From: Streptococcus gallolyticus
GTDB taxonomy: Bacteria > Bacillota > Bacilli > Lactobacillales > Streptococcaceae
Direction of reading: 5' to 3'
Length of the DNA: 64,000 nucleotides
Assembly (NCBI GenBank): GCA_019794795.1
Contig: JAIMFC010000010.1
Coordinates: 1 to 64,000 of the forward strand
Part shown: piece after piece, positions 59,174-64,000 of the stretch
Layout: every line of letters starts with the position of its first letter
Numbering within the stretch: position 1 is the first letter of the stretch
Made by a program: the position numbers and the translations under genes
Notes under the pieces: generated by a model
Seen by the model: only the letters and a program-made list of their open reading frames with translations
What the model was told of the DNA's origin: nothing
Database searches by the model: none

Positions 59174-60969
59174 GCTTTTGCAAGGTTACGTGGTTTATCA
59201 ACGTCAAGCCCTCGTTGGAGTGATGCATAGTAGGCAATCAACTGAGTTGGGATAACCATTGAAATGCTTGACAAGTATGGGTGTACAGGATTCATGACAA
59301 GGTCATCACCTTCACGTTCCACACCTTCTTCTGAGATAATCAATGTGTGGGCACCACGTGATACAACTTCTGCGATATTACCACGCGTATGAGCTGCCAC
59401 TTTTTCATTGGCAGAAAGGAGAGCGATAACCGGTGTTCCCTCTTCAATCAAGGAAATAGTACCGTGTTTCAATTCACCAGCTGCAAAACCTTCTGTTTGG
59501 ATATATGAAATTTCTTTCAATTTGAGGGCTGCTTCCATGGTTACATAGTAGTCATTGCCACGACCGATATAGAAGGCATTGCGAGTTGTTGCCAAGAGTT
59601 TCTCAACTTTCTCCGCAATCACATCTTTTTCAGATAGAGTTGACTCGATGGATTGGGCAACGAGTGACAATTCATGCACCAAGTCAAAGTCAATTGCTTC
59701 TTGTTTGCCATTTGCCTCACCAACTGCTTTCGCCAAGAAGGCAAGTGCTGCAATCTGAGCTGTGTAGGCTTTTGTTGAAGCTACGGCAATTTCTGGTCCA
59801 GCATGTAAGAGCATAGTGTAAGTTGCTTCACGAGACAAGGTTGAACCTGGTACATTGGTGATGGTCAAACTTGGGATTCCCATTTCATTCGCTTTTACCA
59901 ATACCTGACGGCTATCCGCTGTTTCACCAGATTGGGTCAAGAGAACGAAGAGTGGTTTCTTGCTAAGAAGTGGCATGTGGTAACCCCACTCTGATGCTAC
60001 TCCTAATTCAACTGGTGTATCTGTCAAGGCTTCTAACATATTTTTAGAAGCAAAACCAGCATTGTAGGAAGTTCCAGCTGCCAAGATATAAATACGGTCA
60101 GCCTCTTGAACAGCCTTGATGATATCTGCGTCAACGATCATTTTGCCATCTTCATCAGAATAGGTCGAAATGAGTTTACGCATAACGGTTGGTTGCTCAT
60201 CAATTTCTTTGAGCATGTAGAATGGATATGTACCTTTACCGATATCAGACAAGTCTAGTTCCGCAGTATATGAACCGCGCTCGATTGCGTTTCCATCATA
60301 GTCCATCACTTCAACGCTATCTTTTTTCACGATAACCAACTCTTTATCATGGATTTCCATGTACTCACTAGTTTCGCGAATCATAGCCATGGCATCTGAG
60401 CAGACCATGTTATAGCCATCGCCAAGACCAATCAAGAGTGGTGATTTATTTTTAGCAACGTAGATTGTTTCTGCATCTTCAGAGTCAATCAAGGCAAATG
60501 CATATGAACCTTGGATGATATGGAGAGCTTTTTTAAAGGCTTCCAAAACAGACAAACCGTCTTCAACGAATTGACCGACCAAGTGAACAGCGATTTCTGT
60601 ATCTGTTTGACCTTTCAAAGTATGACCAGCAAGATAGGTGTTTTTGATATCCAAATAGTTTTCAATCACGCCATTGTGAACCAAGACAAAACGACCTGTT
60701 TCAGATGTATGAGGGTGAGCATTATCTTCGGTTGGTTTACCATGTGTTGCCCAACGAGTATGACCAATACCAATTGTATCTTCTGTGTGCTCGCCAACTT
60801 TTGCTGCCAAGTCTGCAATACGACCAACTGACTTCACCAAGCGACCTGTTCCAGCTCCTGTTACGAAAATACCTGCTGAATCATATCCACGGTACTCCAA
60901 CTTTTCAAGCCCTTGAATCAAAATATCGGTTGCACTTGTATTTCCTACAACACCAACAATTCCACACAT
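59158..60969 (-). CDS. glmS: Glutamine-fructose-6-phosphate aminotransferase (isomerizing)
   Basis: 603 residues. N-terminal class II glutaminase with the catalytic Cys directly after Met ('MCGIVGVVG') and 'GHTRWATHG'; two SIS isomerase domains (about 285-420 and 455-595) with 'AAGTSYNAGF' and 'TQSGETADSRQ'. C-terminal 'DVDKPRNLAKAVTVE' is invariant. Makes glucosamine-6-phosphate for cell wall synthesis. No glmS ribozyme is possible in the short leader. The 3' end is the border of the GntR module. Confidence 0.96.
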   Translation of the reverse strand: MCGIVGVVGNTSATDILIQGLEKLEYRGYDSAGIFVTGAGTGRLVKSVGRIADLAAKVGEHTEDTIGIGHTRWATHGKPTEDNAHPHTSETGRFVLVHNGVIENYLDIKNTYLAGHTLKGQTDTEIAVHLVGQFVEDGLSVLEAFKKALHIIQGSYAFALIDSEDAETIYVAKNKSPLLIGLGDGYNMVCSDAMAMIRETSEYMEIHDKELVIVKKDSVEVMDYDGNAIERGSYTAELDLSDIGKGTYPFYMLKEIDEQPTVMRKLISTYSDEDGKMIVDADIIKAVQEADRIYILAAGTSYNAGFASKNMLEALTDTPVELGVASEWGYHMPLLSKKPLFVLLTQSGETADSRQVLVKANEMGIPSLTITNVPGSTLSREATYTMLLHAGPEIAVASTKAYTAQIAALAFLAKAVGEANGKQEAIDFDLVHELSLVAQSIESTLSEKDVIAEKVEKLLATTRNAFYIGRGNDYYVTMEAALKLKEISYIQTEGFAAGELKHGTISLIEEGTPVIALLSANEKVAAHTRGNIAEVVSRGAHTLIISEEGVEREGDDLVMNPVHPYLSSISMVIPTQLIAYYASLQRGLDVDKPRNLAKAVTVE

Positions 60970-61059
60970 ACTGTAATACCTTTAACCTTTCGATTACTTT
61001 CATCTATAAATTAGAAATTGGTCTAGTTATATTTCCAACTAAAAACCTCAATGTGTACA

Positions 61060-61088
61060 GTATATTACAAGTCTTTTTACTTGTCAAG
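61060..61088 (-). promoter_or_regulatory. Promoter of glmS
   Basis: TTGACA (61083-61088), 17-bp spacer, TATACT (61060-61065); leader of about 84 bases. Confidence 0.8.
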
Positions 61089-61194
61089 AAATAAATTGGT
61101 ATAGTCTATTAGGAAGTTGTCTACATAAAGACAGATACGGCAGTCCATCTTACATATAAAAATATAAGCTCAATAACTCTTCTGACCAGCCCCT

Positions 61195-61289
61195 GCTCTG
61201 CTTCGCAATCGAAGTAAAGCAAAATATAGGAACGTAGTTTTCACTCTGTTTAAACTGCGTCAATGCCCCTAAGCTCTGCTTCGCAATCG
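61195..61289. repeat. 17-bp direct repeat in the glmS-sipA gap
   Basis: GCTCTGCTTCGCAATCG occurs at 61195-61211 and 61273-61289. The first copy folds with following bases (CTTCG-CAAT-CGAAG); the second forms part of the loop and stem of the terminator at 61263-61300. The 346-bp gap 60970-61315 otherwise holds the glmS promoter and no ORF. May be an intergenic repeat family. Confidence 0.6.
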
Positions 61290-61300
61290 CTAAGGGGCAT
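61263..61300 (-). terminator. Terminator of the SipA-like gene
   Basis: 12-bp stem with one mismatch (61263-61274 with 61289-61300), 15 bp after the stop codon. The T-run precedes the stem on the minus strand and none follows, so the evidence is moderate. Confidence 0.5.
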
Positions 61301-61315
61301 AGAAAAAAACTAGCT

Positions 61316-61858
61316 CTACTGAGCTAGTCCGGTTTCGATAAATCCAAATTTTTTAAGCGGGCTAAGTCTGAAAAAGACTTGGCCAATAATATCTTTCTTT
61401 GCAATCAGTCCGAATTGGCGGCTATCACGTTTGTCTGAACGGTTATCATTGAGGAGCAAAAATTCATTTTTAGGAACAGAGACATGCTCTCCTTCTGTTA
61501 AGGTGGCAATGGTTAAGTCCTCTGTGAAGTACTCTTCTGGGCTTTCTGTCTTCAAATACTGTTCATCAATGATTTTATTATTCCGATAGAGGACATCATC
61601 CATATAGGTCACAGTATCACCCTGAGCAGCAATAATTCGTCCTACATATTTTTTACCATCTACCTGATACAGAACAAAATCACCATAAGTCAATTCTGAA
61701 CTTTTAGAAGCAACTACTAGACTGCCTTTTTCCAAATACTGATTAGCCATTTGGCTATTTACTGTTACCGGTTCAAAGAACCATATCCGCAATGCAACCA
61801 GACCGATGACGACTAAAATCCCCATCACAATCTGCGCAATCAAATCTCGCTTTACCAT
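61316..61858 (-). CDS. SipA-like signal peptidase I homologue lacking the catalytic dyad
   Basis: 180 residues from the ATG at 61858 (GGAG six bases upstream). One N-terminal membrane anchor (about 8-27), then an S26 peptidase fold with 'LLNDNRSDKRDSRQFG', the conserved box E. In 'NSQMANQYLEKG' the catalytic Ser position is Met (M37), and in 'YVGRIIA' the general-base Lys position is Gly (G73). The same two positions are Asp and Gly in the pilus-assembly factor SipA of S. pyogenes, which it resembles. It is probably not a normal leader peptidase. No pilus genes are nearby. Confidence 0.8.
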   Translation of the reverse strand: MVKRDLIAQIVMGILVVIGLVALRIWFFEPVTVNSQMANQYLEKGSLVVASKSSELTYGDFVLYQVDGKKYVGRIIAAQGDTVTYMDDVLYRNNKIIDEQYLKTESPEEYFTEDLTIATLTEGEHVSVPKNEFLLLNDNRSDKRDSRQFGLIAKKDIIGQVFFRLSPLKKFGFIETGLAQ

Positions 61859-61924
61859 CAAACTCTCCTAAACAATCTCTTTCCTACAATTGTAGCATAT
61901 TTTTCCAAAAAAATCCTTGACCCT

Positions 61925-62542
61925 TTACCCTAATAGATGAGAAAAAACGGTCTGCGCTACTAGTTGGTTCCCTAGGGGAGTCAGATGAAGGCCGTCACTA
62001 TAATATTCTTCTCTTCCTTCTGTTAAAGGATAAAGATTGATGGCTGTCATACCAAATTCTTCTGCAATTTCTGGGATAAGTACTTGCAGTTCATCTCGAA
62101 TAATCGCATTATTAAGCCCAAAACGACTGGTTGGTACAAATGGTGGAACTACCAAAAAAACATCTGGATGACTCGGCAAGGCTAGATAGCGCGCAACCAT
62201 TTGTCGGTACTCACGGGCAAATCTTTCCCTGTGCCAATAGGGTCCACGGCTATCATTGCTACCGATCATGATGATGACAATATCTGCCTCACTCTCCAAT
62301 GAAAGCTGAGCATTTTCTTCATTAAAATAAGGAAAATCAGCTGTCGATTGCAAGGAACGACCGCTAAGCCCAAAATTGCTAACTTGATAATGACTTCCTA
62401 GCAAATCCGCTAAAATAGATGGGTAGGCATCTTCTTCTCGATTCCCTAATCCATATCCATAGGTCAAACTATCGCCAACCGTTGCTACCTTTATAGCGCC
62501 AGCCCCTTTTACTAAGACTTGAGGGTACAACTCTTCTGCCAT
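61925..62542 (-). CDS. SGNH/GDSL-family esterase
   Basis: 205 residues, cytosolic (no signal peptide). All four SGNH blocks are visible: 'VGDSLTYGYG' (nucleophile Ser), 'FGLSGRSLQS' (Gly), 'IMIGSNDSRG' (Asn) and 'SDGLHLTPLG' (Asp and His). Acyl ester or arylesterase activity is expected; the substrate is unknown. 67 bp upstream of the SipA-like gene. Confidence 0.9.
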   Translation of the reverse strand: MAEELYPQVLVKGAGAIKVATVGDSLTYGYGLGNREEDAYPSILADLLGSHYQVSNFGLSGRSLQSTADFPYFNEENAQLSLESEADIVIIMIGSNDSRGPYWHRERFAREYRQMVARYLALPSHPDVFLVVPPFVPTSRFGLNNAIIRDELQVLIPEIAEEFGMTAINLYPLTEGREEYYSDGLHLTPLGNQLVAQTVFSHLLG

Positions 62543-62575
62543 TTTTCTCTCCTTAAAAAATAAAACGATGACTTC

Positions 62576-62581
62576 ATTATA
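62576..62581 (-). promoter_or_regulatory. Extended -10 promoter of the SGNH esterase gene
   Basis: TGC-TATAAT 34 bp before the ATG, with AAGGAG ribosome site. Confidence 0.55.
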
Positions 62582-62599
62582 GCAAAATCAGTTCTAAAT

Positions 62600-62992
62600 G
62601 AGCGAATTCTTATTTTGGGAAATCTATAAGTGAAATTCATCTAAGATAGAAAAGCATTTTTTGATGATAAATATATTTTTTAGAAGAACATTGACTCCCA
62701 TTATGATGATAATGATTAAGAAAAAATTTTAATCAAAAATACCGGGTTTTGAATACAGGTTCTTATTGGTATTACGTTCATTTTATAAAAAAAGTAATAG
62801 ACATGCTTGAAAACAGACATAGATTCAAACAAGTTGTAAGCAATAATTGAATTTATCAAGTTTTATTTATCAAATTTTCGTCTGTCTCAAACAAGTCGGA
62901 GCATTTATTCTCTTGATAAGAGAGGTCAAGTCATTCCTGTTTTGTTTATTGTGAAGGACTTCTACTTTTCAAAACTAATTATATTTAATAAC
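62600..62992. other. AT-rich gap without recognisable genes
   Basis: About 390 bp. All frames are closed or give no family resemblance. The only pattern seen is ATTATGATGATAATGAT near 62700-62716, which loosely resembles Fur/PerR-type metal-repressor boxes but faces no gene start in the window. Confidence 0.4.
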
Positions 62993-64000
62993 TTATTTTT
63001 CTTTTAAGCCATCATCTAATCCTCCTACGATGGGATCCAAAAAGTATTCTAGTACAGTTCTACTTCCCTGTTTGATTTCAAAACTCCCTGATAATCCTGA
63101 TTTCAACTGAACACCCTTTGGGAGTTTTTTCATTATCGGATCAATCACGATTTCATAGACCATCCCATGACCTTCTACTTTTATAGCTGTTGAGCCAATA
63201 CTACTAATCTGACCCGCTATGGAGCCGTAGTCAGCATAAGGATAAGCAGATAGCTTAATTTCAACAGTATCACCAACAGCCACATCAGCCATATCCTTAT
63301 CAGATAAATATCCGGTAAATGTATACGGAACATCATCAGGCAGCAAGACTGCAACTGGCGAAGATTGAGTTAGCAACTCTCCTGTATGGTGTTGGGCCAA
63401 TGAGAGGACCCTACCATTAATAGGAGCTTTCAAAATTAAGTGCTCCATTTGGTATTTTGCTTGTTCTAAAGACACTTTCGAAAGACTTAGTTTGTTTTCG
63501 AAAGTGAGAATTTTTTCTCGTATCATTGCCGCGTACTGATTACGAATTGTTTCCCCCTCCCGTCTCCATAACTCTTGGTAATAAGTCTGTTCACTAATAA
63601 TAGCATCAATGCTAGAACGCTCTCCTTCTTTATAGCTGGATAAGTCTAGCGTTTGAAAAACATCGCTTATCAGCTGTTGATAGACGCTTATTTGCGTCTC
63701 AAGTTGTGAGACTTCCTGCTGTATCTGCTGGACTTGAGTAGAAATCACCGTCTGATCCAAACTCAAAATTGTCTGTCCTTTTACCACACGGTCACCTTCT
63801 TTGACATGAACCAAGTCAATAAATCCAGTGGATTGCGAGTAAAGTTTTGAAGACTCTTTGCTAGGCTGTACGGTTCCTGTCCCCCTGACAACTATATCAA
63901 TACGCGAAACTGATGCCCAGATTCCAGTTACAATAACTAAAGTGAAGATTGTCAAAACAATTACACTTCCTGCGATGTGGCTAGGTCGCTCTATAATTTC
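62993..64000 (-). CDS. HlyD-family secretion accessory protein (N terminus outside window)
   Basis: The frame stays open to the window edge, so at least 335 residues are visible. A membrane helix ('VLTIFTLVIVTGIWASV') is followed by 'VVRGTGTVQPS', a biotinyl-lipoyl half ('FIDLVHVKEGDRVVKGQTIL'), a coiled coil (about 85-190), the second lipoyl half ('LILKAPINGRVLSLAQHH') and a beta-barrel domain. This is the adaptor of type I or bacteriocin/RTX ABC exporters. The ABC partner should lie beyond 64000. Confidence 0.9.
   Translation of the reverse strand, partial: EIIERPSHIAGSVIVLTIFTLVIVTGIWASVSRIDIVVRGTGTVQPSKESSKLYSQSTGFIDLVHVKEGDRVVKGQTILSLDQTVISTQVQQIQQEVSQLETQISVYQQLISDVFQTLDLSSYKEGERSSIDAIISEQTYYQELWRREGETIRNQYAAMIREKILTFENKLSLSKVSLEQAKYQMEHLILKAPINGRVLSLAQHHTGELLTQSSPVAVLLPDDVPYTFTGYLSDKDMADVAVGDTVEIKLSAYPYADYGSIAGQISSIGSTAIKVEGHGMVYEIVIDPIMKKLPKGVQLKSGLSGSFEIKQGSRTVLEYFLDPIVGGLDDGLKEK

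Noticed and set aside
60970..61059. glmS ribozyme/riboswitch
   Set aside because: The predicted leader is only about 84 bases and AT-rich, too short for the ribozyme core, and no matching pairing was seen.
62690..62720. Fur/PerR box near 62700-62716
   Set aside because: Only a loose match and no gene start faces it within the window.

Overview
The window is chromosomal DNA of a low-GC streptococcus. The gene set and order fit Streptococcus suis best: hom-thrB-murB-potABCD, tdk, guaC, pepT, a mannitol PTS operon, glmS and a SipA-like signal peptidase. This is judged from protein content and gene order alone. No rRNA, tRNA, CRISPR array or prophage was seen. Most genes lie on the minus strand.

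Layout. 1-0.26 kb: left end of an IS200-type element cut by the window edge. 0.37-9.7 kb: housekeeping and small-molecule genes (acetyltransferase, lipoprotein, tdk, YdcF-like protein, monooxygenase and tautomerase, a heterodimeric ABC exporter, a MATE pump, guaC). 9.97-16.4 kb: a ClC antiporter, potDCBA and murB. 16.5-23.56 kb: a sugar module with a SorC-type regulator, a fructose-family PTS, a glycyl radical enzyme, its activase and a fructose-6-phosphate-aldolase-like enzyme. It is bracketed by two copies of the 3' end of thrB. 23.6-35.3 kb: thrB, hom, a polysaccharide deacetylase, a decayed DUF1697 gene, a DUF2130 operon, a HAD phosphatase, pepT, an AEC transporter, padR with a repeat protein, and a CDF exporter. 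35.3-41.3 kb: cellobiose-type PTS operon with its own PRD regulator, 6-phospho-beta-glucosidase and an unlisted 52-residue membrane protein. 41.5-48.3 kb: a DUF871 protein and mtlA-mtlR-mtlF-mtlD. 48.3-50.45 kb: polar amino acid ABC importer. 50.57-51.85 kb: an IS3-family element. 51.9-59.1 kb: a second sugar module, with a secreted DUF4832-type enzyme, lactose-family PTS, TIM-barrel protein and GntR regulator, interrupted by an internally deleted IS200 relic. 59.2-64 kb: glmS, a SipA-like protein, an SGNH esterase and a truncated HlyD-type secretion protein.

How the genes work together. The window is dense in PTS loci: five systems with separate regulators (SorC, PRD/LicR-like, MtlR, GntR) and several cre-like CcpA sites. 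The 16.6-23.6 kb module has the components of the anhydroglycolysis route described in E. coli. There, PTS import of a 1,5-anhydrohexitol is followed by radical C-O cleavage to 1-deoxyfructose-6-phosphate and aldol cleavage to glyceraldehyde-3-phosphate and hydroxyacetone. The 51.9-59.1 kb module looks like a secreted-glycosidase plus PTS system under one GntR repressor, because the same 12-bp palindrome occurs in both promoter regions.

The most interesting structural signal is that these two modules, each about 7 kb, sit directly at the 3' end of a housekeeping gene (thrB, glmS). Each is bracketed by a direct repeat of that gene's 3' end: 95 bp at about 95% identity for thrB, and 17 bp exact for glmS. 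This suggests a shared mode of module acquisition without an encoded integrase.
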